This document shows, piece after piece, positions 47,336 to 58,128 of a stretch of 64,000 nucleotides of DNA (positions are counted from its first letter, which is position 1; each line of letters starts with the position of its first letter). The stretch is taken from assembly GCA_031761405.1 (NCBI GenBank), contig JASEVX010000008.1, forward strand, positions 73,038,852 through 73,102,851. Direction: 5' to 3'. A program made the translations under genes and the position numbers. Origin of the DNA: Serripes groenlandicus (taxonomy: Eukaryota > Mollusca > Bivalvia > Cardiida > Cardiidae). The notes beneath the pieces are model-generated. The model was not told the DNA's origin and made no database searches. It saw only the letters and a program-made list of their open reading frames with translations.

Positions 47336-48545
47336 AAACAAAAGAAATTCCAGTTGTTTATTGTATCTCTAACTTTGGAATAGGGTATCACTAAACAGAG
47401 TCTGGTAGTCTGGTTGTGTTTTTGTATTGAAATCATGCATGAAAGAACATGTTATTGTATCATGTAAATAAAAACAAATATGTATTTGCCTATTTTACTT
47501 CATTTTCGAGTGAATATAGAAATATTATGTGCATGAACATCGACACTGGTAGAGTCTGGTCATATTCTAAAGCAATAAATACAACATTTAATACGATTTT
47601 TAAGTTATCAAAAGTTTAATTTGACTCTGTTAAGTGTTTTAACTTTATGTACCAAATGTGACTTCAAAGTTTTATTTGCTACAAAATGTGAAAAGTTGAA
47701 CAATTTTATTTCTTCATGTGATATTCTAACCAGATAACAGGTATACAGGTGGAGTTGCTTATCCCTCTTTTCTACGTCGCAGATACTATTTCCAACTAGT
47801 GAAAACTACATCCGCCTTTATGTTTATCCGAATCTACATCAGAAAAGCAGACGATTTTAAACGTGACTCGGCTTTAATCGTATGAACCTTCATTGCTTGC
47901 AACTATGTTAAAAAAAAGAATCCATAAGTAATAACTCTATCATATTTGTTTAAATGTATTTTAGTATGGATTGTAAATTCACCTTTACGTATCGTGTTTC
48001 CCGGGTTGTTCCCCTAAAGGATGGATCCGCATTTGATTTGTAAAACCGAAACTTATTATCTGGGTCATGAATCAAAATATTATTTAAGTATTTCAGCACC
48101 AAGCCTATACACCTCCAGTCAAATTGTATTCTGTTCATTGTGGGAAAAGCTCCCTGACATGATGCATTAGCCAAAAAACACACAGGACCAATTAATCCCC
48201 AAATAATACAGGTTCATGGTGTTCTAGTGAAGATTGCATGGATAAATGAGATTTAAGCTGATGATCATGCAATAACTAAATATGAAGAAAAAAAAAAATC
48301 CAGCACTGTACACTGTGGGCCTTGAGTTAAACCAGGGACATAGATAAGAGGGATAGGCAACTCCACCTGTACACCTGTTATCTGGTTAAAACATCACCCA
48401 TAGACATAAAAATGTCCAAATTTTCACATTTTGTAGCAAATAAAACTTTGAAGACACATTTGGCATATACACAAAATATACATATTCTGAAAGCTTAAGA
48501 TTTCAACTTCAGTTAGAAATACAATGAACAACTGTAATTTCTTTG
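47336..48545. repeat. Imperfect inverted repeat around a candidate exon
   Basis: Left arm about 47650-47790 (tcaaagttttatttgctaca, aaccagataacaggtatac, aggtggagttgcttatccct). Right arm about 48330-48475 carries their inverted counterparts (agggataggcaactccacct, tgtagcaaataaaactttga). An outer, less exact pair lies at about 47336-47385 and 48498-48545. The loop holds the candidate exon at 47983-48153. Confidence 0.85.
47983..48153 (-). CDS. Candidate internal exon, PUB-domain-like
   Basis: A 171-base open segment, exactly 57 codons, in phase 0 at both ends, with acceptor ...catgtcag and donor GTGAATTT. The translation contains LVLKYLNNILIHDPDNKF and then RFYKSNADPSFRG. This resembles the pattern of PUB/PUG domains (peptide:N-glycanase, HOIP, UBXN6): L-x-x-L-x-NIL-x-x-P-x-x-x-KFR-x-x-K-x-x-N-x-x-F. 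In the family the domain binds p97/VCP tails or other PUB-interacting motifs. The match is by eye only and the acceptor lacks a strong pyrimidine tract. It lies in the loop between two inverted repeat arms, so it may be a captured or duplicated exon rather than part of an intact gene. No neighbouring exon was found. Confidence 0.35.
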
Positions 48546-48800
48546 TATTTGGAACGATGACTGGTTTAAAAGACACAGATATTTGGATTTCTGTATTATA
48601 TTATTTTTTTCCAAAAATTAATAAACTGACATTTCTCATAAGGATAACATACTACTAAAATCTGAAGTATATTGAAATATTTGTATCTACTGCAATAGAA
48701 GAATTGTTAAACTTCCAGAAAATATTTTTTTTATTTTCATATCTTGAACAGTTTTTGAGTTTTACTTGCTACAAATGTTGACGCGGGTGATATTTTAGTA

Positions 48801-49000
48801 NNNNNNNNNNNNNNNNNNNNNNNNNNNNNNNNNNNNNNNNNNNNNNNNNNNNNNNNNNNNNNNNNNNNNNNNNNNNNNNNNNNNNNNNNNNNNNNNNNNN
48901 NNNNNNNNNNNNNNNNNNNNNNNNNNNNNNNNNNNNNNNNNNNNNNNNNNNNNNNNNNNNNNNNNNNNNNNNNNNNNNNNNNNNNNNNNNNNNNNNNNNN
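48801..49000. other. Assembly gap
   Basis: 200 unresolved bases (N). Confidence 1.
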
Positions 49001-49418
49001 TATTCAGTGTGTACTCAGTTTTCTCTCACATGTAAACAAACATCCATCTTTCTTTTTGTTCAATGCCATTAAATCAATAGGATCAATGTGGTCAAATGCC
49101 AATTAACCATTTCCAAATTGAAAACGCTTTTTGAGGAATATCTGCAGCAGATTAATTTTGAAATCAATGTGGCAAATAAAGAAATCCCTAATTTTGCCAT
49201 ATTATTTTCAATTTATATCAATACTTATAAATTCATTTATTATTGAGATTCTACTCATGTTTGCCTGAATGTTTTCAAAGTCATTTGCTACAAGTTAGTA
49301 GTATGTAGGAAAGGCTCCATATTTAGAATGTTATAATAGCATAATAAATAATAAATGCTTGGTTTGTTTTGGGGTGTTTTGTATGGGTTTTTCAACCTTA
49401 TTTTTAGTTATAACTAGG
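49001..49418. other. No gene recognised; family-A remnant
   Basis: A decayed family-A copy spans about 49100-49315 (aaccatttcc, atctgcagcagattaatttt, gtaggaaagg). Nothing else is assigned. Confidence 0.45.
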
Positions 49419-50238
49419 AAATGTACTTTCACAAAAGAGGCACCCCAACATTATCGCTGTGACTAAGGATCGAATCTTGGACGACTCGTCATCCAATAAC
49501 CCTTGACCGCGACGGAGTCCTTTACCCTTTCCCACATACAACTGATCTGCAGCAGACCATTTTGAAAACATTTACGTAAACATATTGAAAATATCGATAA
49601 ATGAATGTGGGAACGGGTTCAAACAAGGAAGTATAGATCATATTACAAACGCAATCAGTTTATATCGATTTTAGTTATACTTGCTCAGTAACTAAGAAAT
49701 GTACTTTCACAAAAGGCACCCCAACATTATCGCCTTGACTAGGGATCGAATCTTGGACGACTGGTCGGCAAATAACACTTGACGACGACGGGGTCCTTTA
49801 CCCTTTCCCGCATACAACTGATCTGCAGCAGACCTTTTTACAAACATTTACGCAAACGTATTGAAAATATTGATAAATTAATGTGGGAACGGGTTCAAAC
49901 AAGGAAGTATAGATCATATTACAAACGCAATCAGTTTATATCGATTTTAGTTATACTTGCTCAGTAACTAAGAAATGTACTTTCACAAAAGGCACCCCAA
50001 CATTAGCGCCTTGACTAGGATCGAATCTTGGACGACTGGTCATCAAATAACACTTGACCACGACGGAGTCCTTTACCCTTTCCCACATAAAACTGATCTG
50101 CAACAGACCTTGTTGAAAACATTTACGCAGACGTATTGAAAATATCGATAAATTAATGTGGGAACGGGATCAAACAAGGAAGTATCATATTACATACGCA
50201 ATCAGTTTATATCGATTTTAGTTATACTTGCTCAGTAA

Positions 50239-50393
50239 CCGGGCCATTTCACCAAGGATTGTTTTTTCCAATCGGCCCGATCTGGACCAGATTGTCCCCG
50301 ATGAATCCATTTTTTTGATTGGCCGATTGTAGTCCTGAATCTCCTCCAATCGTCCACTTTTTTTACCCGATTGAGTCCCGACCAATGGACCAT

Positions 50394-50452
<59 letters not shown>

Positions 50453-50678
50453 GGGGGGGGAGGGGCGAATCACGGACGTTCCTCGTGCGATCGACACGTT
50501 CCCGGGGCGCAAGTATGCGCAAGTATGCGCAAGTACCCGCAGGTACACGGCAAAGGCACGACCCTCGGTAGAGAGCGGCAGATGCTATACGAATGCAGTC
50601 GCAAAAAGGCGGCCGATCGACCAAAAAAAGGATCGCGTACTATCGGGACCAAAACAATCCTTGGTGAAATGGCCGCTT
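50239..50678. mobile_element. MITE with perfect 24-bp TIRs and a G58 run
   Basis: The first 20 of 24 identical TIR bases are GGCCATTTCACCAAGGATTG (left 50242-50265; right, inverted, 50651-50674). taac occurs at both outer sides and may be the target duplication. The centre holds 58 consecutive G (50394-50451), one T and eight more G. The poly-Gly and poly-Pro frames here are products of that run. Confidence 0.85.
50394..50460. repeat. Poly-G tract
   Basis: 58 G, a T and 8 G on the plus strand. It has strong G-quadruplex potential by composition, and its length is likely to vary or to be mis-sequenced. Confidence 0.95.
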
Positions 50679-50930
50679 AACTAGGAAATGTACTTTCAAA
50701 AAAGGTACTCCAACATTACCGCCTTGACTAGGGATCGAATCTTGGACGACTCGTCATCCAATAACACTTGACCGCGACGGAGTCCTTTACCCTTTCCCAC
50801 ATACAACTGATCTGCAGCAGACTATTTTGAAAACATTTACGTGAACATATTGAAAATATCGATAAATTTATGTGGGAACGGGTTCAAACAAGGAAGTATC
50901 ATATTACATACGCAATCAGTTTCTAACAAC

Positions 50931-52106
50931 GATGATGGGTTTATTATGACCGTTTAAACGTGCGTAAAAGGTTATAAATAAAGTCATTTAAGTTTGTTCT
51001 GCATTTAAATTCAAATTCAAATTATCCGTATTCATTTCAGCTAATCAATTTTTATTGATTTATTTCGAAGGATTGTTATTCAAACTTGATACCTGCAATA
51101 CAAACGGCAATTGCTATTGATAATTTATAGATAAAGTGACAGGCAAGTCCTGGCATATTTTGAAGTAAACACGTTTTGAAAACATCACAGAAAATATGTT
51201 CAAAATGTATCAGTAAGACGAATCTTTTGAGAACCCACAACATAGGATCATTTTTTTTTCCCCACAAGGTTTTTAATAATGTATAAACATAATTAGAAAT
51301 TGGATAATTACACATCCATTTTTTAGATGTTACATGTTCCCCCCCTAAAATGTGCACAGCAGATGAATCTATAACATATCATAAGATTATCGTAATAGTT
51401 TTTATATGGTTCCCCGCTTACAGACGACTTTTAAAAATATTATGTCAAAATGGGAAATTGTCTGCTTCGGCCATCCTCGGTATTCCTTGTGCAAAACAAA
51501 CTTATTTATATTGTGGGAATAACGCTTCCGTCTGTCAACAATATTTACCAACATTCTGTGATATAAAGTAGTCAGAGTCTCGTCTGTTTCCGGAACTGGG
51601 TTTATTCGGTGTGCCTTTTCCATAATGTAGATCTGCAGACAACATTTTGAAATACATTCTGGCAATTCTGAAACTTGCGAATTTGCTCCATTTTCCACAA
51701 GGGTCTCAATTCTATTTAATATTAACGTTTCCATTTATCGAGTTTTTCATTGTTAACGGTAAATTGTCAAGGACGTCTAACTGCTCGTGTTTCAGCCTTG
51801 TTGTCATGGCGATAGACAAACCATTACACTTGATACCGGCTTGCGATATCAGGTATAGTGCGTGTTTTGTTTTGGTTTATTTGTTTTTCAATTGTGTTTT
51901 ACGTCGTTTTCAACAGTAATATAGTTATTTCACCAAAACTACCTAGCTGTAGTATTTATCTGATGCAGCAGTCGTAATGCTAACCACTCGAGTCGAGACC
52001 TTTAGAACTAAAGAAAGATGTCATTACTTCCTACTTATAAAAACTTATACAGCCCTTGGTTTGAACCGACCGGGCATCGAACAGTACGGTATGCATTGTA
52101 CATTTC
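50931..52106. other. No gene recognised; SINE S2 remnant
   Basis: A family-A-like fragment lies at about 51625-51660 and a decayed S2 SINE at about 51970-52090 (agtcgtaatgctaacca, gaaccgaccgggcatcgaac). Open frames between have no recognisable domain. Confidence 0.45.
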
Positions 52107-52671
52107 AGCCGTTCCACTAGAAAACCAACCTAATGGTTTGATTGATTGGGGTTTAACGCCGCTTTTAACAATTTCTCAGTTATATCACGGCGGCCAGTTC
52201 ACCTACTCATGCATTTCCTGGTTTTCTCACACCAGTACTCCACACAACAATCTTCCCAAGCATCTGGCTGCTTTTCCACATAGACTAAGCCCAGTGATGG
52301 AAGACGAATGACGCATGTCGCATTGACTTTTTTCAATCGTCGGAAAGAAAGTTGGCCGAGCCGGGATTCGAACTCACAACCCCAGGATTGACAGCCCGCG
52401 TCACTACCGACTGAGCTACCGGGGCTCGGCCCAACCTAATGGACTCTGCGTAATGTATCGACTCAGATCAGCCTACGCAATCCGCATAGGTTAATCCGGG
52501 CCCATACATTCCATCTCAGGGGGATAGAGGTATAGAGAATTTGTTCCCGGAACAGAAATCCACAGGAGGCGAAAAGTGTCTGTACGGGTTAGCCTGCGCG
52601 GCATGCTTAGGTTGATCCGGGTCGATACTATACGCAGAGTCCAAACTGTTGGTTTTTCTCGTGGAACGGCT
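52107..52671. mobile_element. GAGCCGTTCC-type MITE split by a SINE
   Basis: The inverted ends are agccgttccactagaaaa (left) and the complement of gagccgttccacgagaaaa (right, to 52671). The inner arms carry ctctgcgta and gtatcga boxes. The same family is complete at 57851-58128. The element is interrupted by the S1 SINE at 52137-52430. Confidence 0.85.
52137..52430 (-). mobile_element. tRNA-derived SINE family S1, complete, with 12-bp TSD
   Basis: 294 bp on the minus strand. The head GCCGAGCCCCGGTAGCTCAG has an intact box A (TAGCTCAGTCGGTAGTG) and box B (GTTCGAATCCC) and resembles a tRNA with GTC at the anticodon position. The 3' end is aaaccccaatcaatcaaa. It is flanked by the exact direct repeat CCAACCTAATGG at 52125-52136 and 52431-52442. 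Confidence 0.92.
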
Positions 52672-52904
52672 CGTTTATACAATTTTATTCTGTAAGTTGT
52701 AACCAGGTGGTGGCTGTACGTTCGAGTTCATGTGTTAACCAAATCAGAGGAATCGAAAAGAGTTCTGCTTTCTTGTTTTTAGTTTATTACTATTCATAAT
52801 AAAATGAAACCATCATTCTTTCTACGCCGCTAATCTTTTTGAATGATATGCACTTTGAGACAAGAACCGGCGTGCTACGATACATCAGAACTTTCCTATC
52901 GAAA

Positions 52905-53370
52905 GTCTTGAATGTCCCTGATTTACCAGGGTATGACAATGTTATCTCAGCATATAGCTGGAATGTCCTGGATTTACCAGGGTATGACAATGTTTTCTTA
53001 GCGTATAGCTGGAATGACGTGGATTTATCAGGGTATGACCATGTTATCTCAGCATATAGCTGGAATGTCCTGGATTTACCAGTGAATGACGATGTTATCT
53101 CAGCATATAGCTGGAATGTCCTGGATTTACCAGGGTGTGACAATGTTATCTCAGCATATAGCTGGAATGTCCTGGATTTACCAGGGTGTGACAATGTTAT
53201 CTCAGCATATAGCTGGAATGTCCTGGATTTACCAGGGTATGATAATGTTATCTCAGCATATAGCTGTAAGGTCCTGGTTTTACCAGGGTATGACCATGTT
53301 ATCTCAGCATATAGCTGGATTGTCCTAGTTTTACCAGAGTATGACAATGTTATCTCATCATATACATTGG
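52905..53370. repeat. 51-bp minisatellite, about nine units
   Basis: Units of 51 bp with gaatgtcctggatttaccag, ggtatgacaatgttatctca and gcatatagctg. As 51 is divisible by 3, frames of 196 codons are open on both strands, with a 17-residue period. No coding evidence beyond this. Confidence 0.92.
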
Positions 53371-53900
53371 AGACATGCAATGATCATGTCAAACACTACA
53401 GGTTCAGAAAACAAAGGTTCAGATTATAAGCTTTGCTGTCTCATCTGACTTATTCAATCCTGAGCACTAAAATTGAACCTGTAGAAATGCATAGACATCA
53501 GCATGCATTGCTTCCTGTAGAAATACATATACATCAGCATGATTTGTTAGATGTAGAAATGCATTGACATCTGCATGAATTGCTAGCTGTAGAAATACAT
53601 AGACATCAGCATGAATTGCTACCTGTAGAAATACCTAGACATCAGCAGGAACTGCTACCTGTAGAAATGCATAGACATCAACATGAATTGCTACCTGTAT
53701 AAATACCTAGACATCAGCATGAATTGCTAGCTTTAGAAAACCATAGACAAAAAATTAACTGCTTCCTGTATTAGTACATAAACATCAGCATGAATTGCTA
53801 CCTGTAGAAAATACATATACATTGGAGACATGCAATGATCATGTCAAACACTACAGGTTCAGAATACAAAGGTTCAGATTATAAGCTTTGCTGTCTCATC
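53361..53900. repeat. 36-bp minisatellite with a duplicated flank
   Basis: Units of about 36 bp (acctgtagaaatacatagac, atcagcatgaattgct) run from about 53490 to 53960. An 85-bp block starting atacattggagacatgcaat occurs at 53361-53445 and again inside the array at 53815-53900, so a piece of the left flank was copied into the array. Confidence 0.85.
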
Positions 53901-54253
53901 AAATACATAGACATCATCATGAATTACTATCTGTAGAAATACATAGACATCAGCAGGAACTGCTAGCAAAGATTTCGGTCAAAGATGAGATCAACTATTA
54001 AGATATAAGCTTACAAAGATGATAACTCAAACATAGTGAGACATTTGTATCAAACATTTACTCAAACAAATGTATCTGTGTAACGTACATTTGTCATAGC
54101 GTGATTTCAATACAGGATCCCATATAACGTATGTAATCAGGTATTTTGGTTCATCTGGTAGTATCATCTGTGCACACACCTAGTCAAGATAAGTACCAAT
54201 TAATTAACAAATAACATTCCTTACTCGCCCAGTCAATACATTATGACATCAAG

Positions 54254-54346
54254 ATGGCCACGATGGCCAATGATCGCTCACCTTATTTATGCAATATGAT
54301 TTGAAATCCCCAACCACATTAACTCATCTTGCGGTCAGGTAAGTTA
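54254..54346. mobile_element. Core-less tandem-core-type element
   Basis: The 5' part is agatggccacgatggcc with gatcgctcacctta. The 3' part is aactcatcttgcggtcaggt followed by aagttaa. The ends match those of the long tandem-core elements, but no core lies between them. Confidence 0.6.
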
Positions 54347-54361
54347 ATATATATAAATATA

Positions 54362-55446
54362 ACATTCCTGTGAGGGCGCTATTAATCAAAGCACTGCAGT
54401 GCTGCTGGCCTGGGGGCTGCTGGAAGGTTGGAGAAGTAGGGGAAATGTGAAAGGAAATTACAATTGCAGCTTATGTTTATGTTGTTATTGTCAAGAAGTT
54501 GAAAGAGCATGTCAACAATAGTAAATTGTATTTAACTGCCTATTTAAAAACAGAAGGACCTTGTTGGCACTATATCGCTCACCTGAGTGCAAGAGCTCAA
54601 AACTATACGCATTTAAGTTTCTGCATTTTTATATTAAGAAATATGTCAATGTTAAATTACATTCCATCACCTTGAAATAGTTCTCTAAACAATGTACTGG
54701 ACTGGGAGAAAGTGTTTGAAATATGCAAAACTCATCAAGACAATTATTCTGACAAAGATTCAAAATGCAACATCCAGTGTGTTATCAAGATTTTCCTTCA
54801 TTTGGCCTAGTGACCTATTTTTTTGTTTACCCGATATGACCCTTATTCGAACATGGACTAGATATCATTAAGATAAACATTCAATATGTATGATGCCCGA
54901 CCGGGTCGGGGTGTCGTGTGGTGGGGGAGTCGGGCACAGGCTCTATGGGCCCCCGCTAAATCCGTCACTACATTTGCCACGGTTTTTTTCTTTGTTTACC
55001 ATTAATTTTTCGACGCACGGGCCCTACGGCCCCCTGCTGAATTCGTCACTGTATATTTCACGTGACTTCTTTCGTGGGGTGGGGGAGTCGGCTATGGGCC
55101 CTATGGGCCCCCGCTAAATCCGCCACTACATTTGCCACGCTTTTTCTTTGTTTACCATTACTTTTTCGACGCACGGGCCCTACGCCCCCCCGGTTAATCC
55201 GCCACTGTATATTGCACGCGACTTCTTTCTTTGTTTCTGTTTTGTTGAATCCATGTTGAACTATTTTTCTCGCGCAGTTCTCAGTGCGTTGTTTGGTGCT
55301 AACAGCAATTGGCAGGCTGCCAACTCCGAAAAAATGGTATTACTACTATGACCAGGGGCTAAAGCCCAAGGCCAAAAACTGTCAACCTGAGAAAAAAATG
55401 GTCGACCGAGGTTTACAATTTTTGATAGCGCCCTCATAGGAATGTG
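54362..55446. mobile_element. TIR element of about 1.1 kb
   Basis: Left end ACATTCCTGTGAGGGCGCTA and the inverted right end tagcgccctcataggaatgt (to 55446), one mismatch. The interior contains a tandem-core 5' fragment (54556-54600, atcgctcacctgagtg). It also has about two copies of a GC-rich block (tatgggcccccgctaaatcc, tcgacgcacgggccctacg) at 54890-55215. No transposase frame. Confidence 0.7.
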
Positions 55447-55759
55447 ATATTTATTTTATTATACCGAAAAAAGAGTCTTTCCTTCCACAAAAAGTTGTAA
55501 TTCTTCGTCAGAAAGCGCTGCGAAGCGATGAAAAGCCATTCTTGTTTGCAAACAATTATTTTGTCGGCTGTATAATGTACGACCTTCACCTTGTCAAACG
55601 AATATCGGAAGTTTAAAACGCGGATTTTGCGGCTTTATTTTTGCCGAACCGTGCGCGCATCAAAATTGCGCATGAGATATTATTTTGCCGGTCACTATTA
55701 CCGGGCACTATTAAAAATTAGTGACTGATCGGGTATACATAATAATTACAATATACACA
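55447..55759. other. No gene recognised
   Basis: Unassigned spacer containing a CG-rich patch (ccgaaccgtgcgcgcatcaa) at about 55645. Confidence 0.4.
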
Positions 55760-56266
55760 TTGTCCAGTATAGCTCCACTTGCTGATAGGTTATCAAATAA
55801 TTGTTTATATACCAGTATAATATTTTCAAAATCAGACATGGAAACTTGATAGAAGGTCACCCAAGGATCATTACTACATAATGATTTGAAAATCGGTCAG
55901 ATGATTTCAGAAGAGAAGATAAGGCAAAACAACCCCGCCACCTTGTGGCAATGTTTGTCCACCAATCAACATGGCGTGTAGGGATCTGATAGAGGGTCAG
56001 CAAGGATCATTTCATATTTGGAAATGGGAGAAGAAGAATATTAAAGTTTTTTCTTTCGGTTGCCAAGGAAACCTGAATTCTGAATGATTCAGACTTTTGG
56101 TGAGGCCATTGGAATGATGCTTGCTGTGAAGTATCATCCCAATTGACCCACTTATTACAGAGGAGAACAAGTCGCGGTGCGCGGACGACGCACACCATAC
56201 GACAGACAACGCACGACGCTCAAAGGGCGCTCACAATAACTCACCTTGAGCTCAGGTGAGCTAAAA
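55760..56266 (+). mobile_element. Decayed tandem-core element with intact 3' end
   Basis: A monomer of H1 type (accaatcaacatggcgtgta) is followed by a gcggacgacgcacacc tract and the hairpin aactcaccttgagctcaggt, ending gagctaaaaaa. The 5' end is unclear (tagctccacttgctg at about 55770). Confidence 0.65.
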
Positions 56267-57004
56267 AACAAAGACTTTGTTCACAGTAAGGAAGTATTCA
56301 AGTGTCATATAAGGAAACCTTTTCATTGTGTGCTGGTTTTCTTCCTTTAACACTTTCTAACAAAGTATTGCAGACGTATTTTGACACATCTGCAGCAGAC
56401 GACTTTTGAAATCATTGTGACAAATGAAGAAATTGCTCAATTTCGTCTTTCGCTAAGATGTTTTCAACTCTTTTCAGTAATTATACTTTGATTTAAGGAG
56501 ATATTTCATAAATTTGCCTTGCTTTTTTCAAAGTCGTCTGCTGAAGATTTTTCATATGCGGAAAAAGGTTAGAGAGTTCTCTGTCACATTATCTGGGTGT
56601 TGTACACAAAGTTGTCTGCTGAAGACTTTTCATATGCGGGAAAGGGTTAGAATTGAGAATCCTTTATTAATTGATTGTGTCTGGAAACACAATTGATGAC
56701 ATAACACAGCTGTCACATTATCTGGGTGTTTTACACAAAGTGTTACAACACAACTCTTTATTCTGATAGGGTTACCATGGAAACCATATTAAATCATGCA
56801 GCATGTTTGTCATTTAACTAAATGTCAATCGTTTCCTAACCCTTTACCTCATAGAACCAATCTGCGGCAGACAACTCTGAAGACATCTTGGCAAATATAT
56901 TAAATATTTTAACGCTTTTCCTTATACGACAATTCTGCAGCAGACGACTTTGAACATATTGTGTCAAAAAATAGAAAATCTCTATAATTAAATGGATAAC
57001 CTTA
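56267..57004. other. Family-A copies
   Basis: Decayed family-A copies lie at about 56340-56650, with two close repeats of agtcgtctgctgaag and catatgcgggaaagggtta. Another left half at about 56910-57002 is cut by the hAT-like relative that follows. Confidence 0.55.
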
Positions 57005-57400
57005 GTCCAAATATTTTAGACTTTCGGTTTCTCGTTTTATCATCTGTCATTTTTTGGTCAACCTAAGTCTAAACATTCTGTTTTTTAAAAATCCCATAGC
57101 ATTTATCAGACCGACTCGATCAACGTTATTATGCCGTTTAAATCCTTGACAGTTATCGTAACGATAAAGTAACCCATATATATAATTATTATTATATTAA
57201 TACGAGACTAAATTGTATAAAGCTTACCTATTTACCACTTTAATCCACAAAATTCAATTCCTAACGGCGAACAATTTTAAATCTTCAACCAATGTATTAA
57301 CGGTTAAATAAATTAAACGAAATCGGTAAAAAAAAAAGAAACGAAATATTGTCGAAGATTTTCAACATTATTCCTATCAAACTGGATGTAATGTTAGAAA
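57005..57400 (-). mobile_element. Partial hAT-like relative, inverted
   Basis: On the minus strand it matches the middle of 29529-30624: gagaaaccgaaagtctaaa, aacggcataataacg, and accgatttcgt with the nearby tttatttaaccg. No terminal CAGGG is seen. Confidence 0.6.
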
Positions 57401-57744
57401 CTGTACAATGCATCGAAATTAATCGTGTTATTGAATAAATACATTAAACAAATATCTGATAATAGTTTTTTATAGCATTTCAGCCCTTGTTACATAGTAT
57501 AAACACTTGAAATAGGGAAAAATTATAAAATCAAAGCAAAAAGGTAGTACATAACTGATGTATGAAGTATATTCTAATTTCTTATTATTATCGTATGACC
57601 ACTAGGGGGTCTTTATAAGGGTTTGAGTGATATATATCACATATATTTATATTCTAATTTCCAACTAAATCAGTTGGATTCAATCTTTTTCTTATGTTAA
57701 ACCCGCGCCGTTTGTGTGGAAAGATCCCAAAGGCAGAACCCGCT

Positions 57745-57810
57745 CATCATGGGATTCGAACCGGGGACCTTTGGTATGAGAGGCTGACGCTCTACCACTG
57801 TACCACTGTC
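57745..57810 (-). mobile_element. tRNA-like SINE head (family S4) or tRNA pseudogene
   Basis: The minus strand has box A TACAGTGGTAGAGC and box B GGTTCGAATCCC. The T-arm and acceptor do not pair as in a functional tRNA. Downstream on the minus strand a body of about 100 bp follows (ggttctgcctttgggatctt ... ggaaattagaatata, to about 57645), consistent with a SINE. Confidence 0.5.
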
Positions 57811-57850
57811 GTGTACCATAAACGATCAAGTAACGGAAACAATGCAATTT

Positions 57851-58128
57851 GAGCCGTCCCGTCCCGCGAGTAAACCATCAGCGCAGACTCTGCGTAAAGT
57901 ATCGATCTAGATCAATCTAAGCATGTCGCGCAGGCTAACCCGGACAGACACTATTCCCCTCCTGTGGATTTTCTGTTTGAGGAATAATTACTCTATACCT
58001 ATATATCTCTCCCTTCCTCCCTGAGACGGAATGTGCCGGTCCGGATCAGTATGCGCGGACTGCGCAGGCTGATCTAGATCGATACACTACTCAGAGGCCA
58101 TAATGTTGATTTTCTTGAGGGACGGCTC
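57851..58128. mobile_element. GAGCCGTCCC MITE, complete
   Basis: 278 bp with inverted ends GAGCCGTCCC and ggacggctc (to 58128). Inner arms are imperfectly inverted (gtatcgatctagatcaatct and gctgatctagatcgatac). attt flanks both ends and may be the target duplication. Same family as 52107-52671. Confidence 0.8.

Larger units (their letters stand above)
49419..50930. repeat. 277-bp tandem array, interrupted
   Basis: Four units with gaaatgtactttcacaaaag, gatcgaatcttggacgact, ccctttcccacatacaactg, atctgcagcagacc and aatgtgggaacgggttcaaa. Each unit contains a family-A-like half. The third and fourth are separated by the MITE at 50239-50678. Confidence 0.88.

Noticed and set aside
50232..50684. 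Glycine-rich and proline-rich frames
   Set aside because: They are the translation of the G58 tract inside a MITE.
52350..52430. A functional tRNA-Asp gene on the minus strand
   Set aside because: The tRNA-like part is the head of a SINE with a target duplication around the whole 294-bp unit.
52839..53429. 196-codon frame with 17-residue repeats as a secreted repeat protein
   Set aside because: It is open on both strands because of the 51-bp minisatellite; there is no signal peptide or other domain.
57745..57810. A functional tRNA gene
   Set aside because: Boxes A and B are present, but the T stem and acceptor stem do not pair and a SINE-like body follows.
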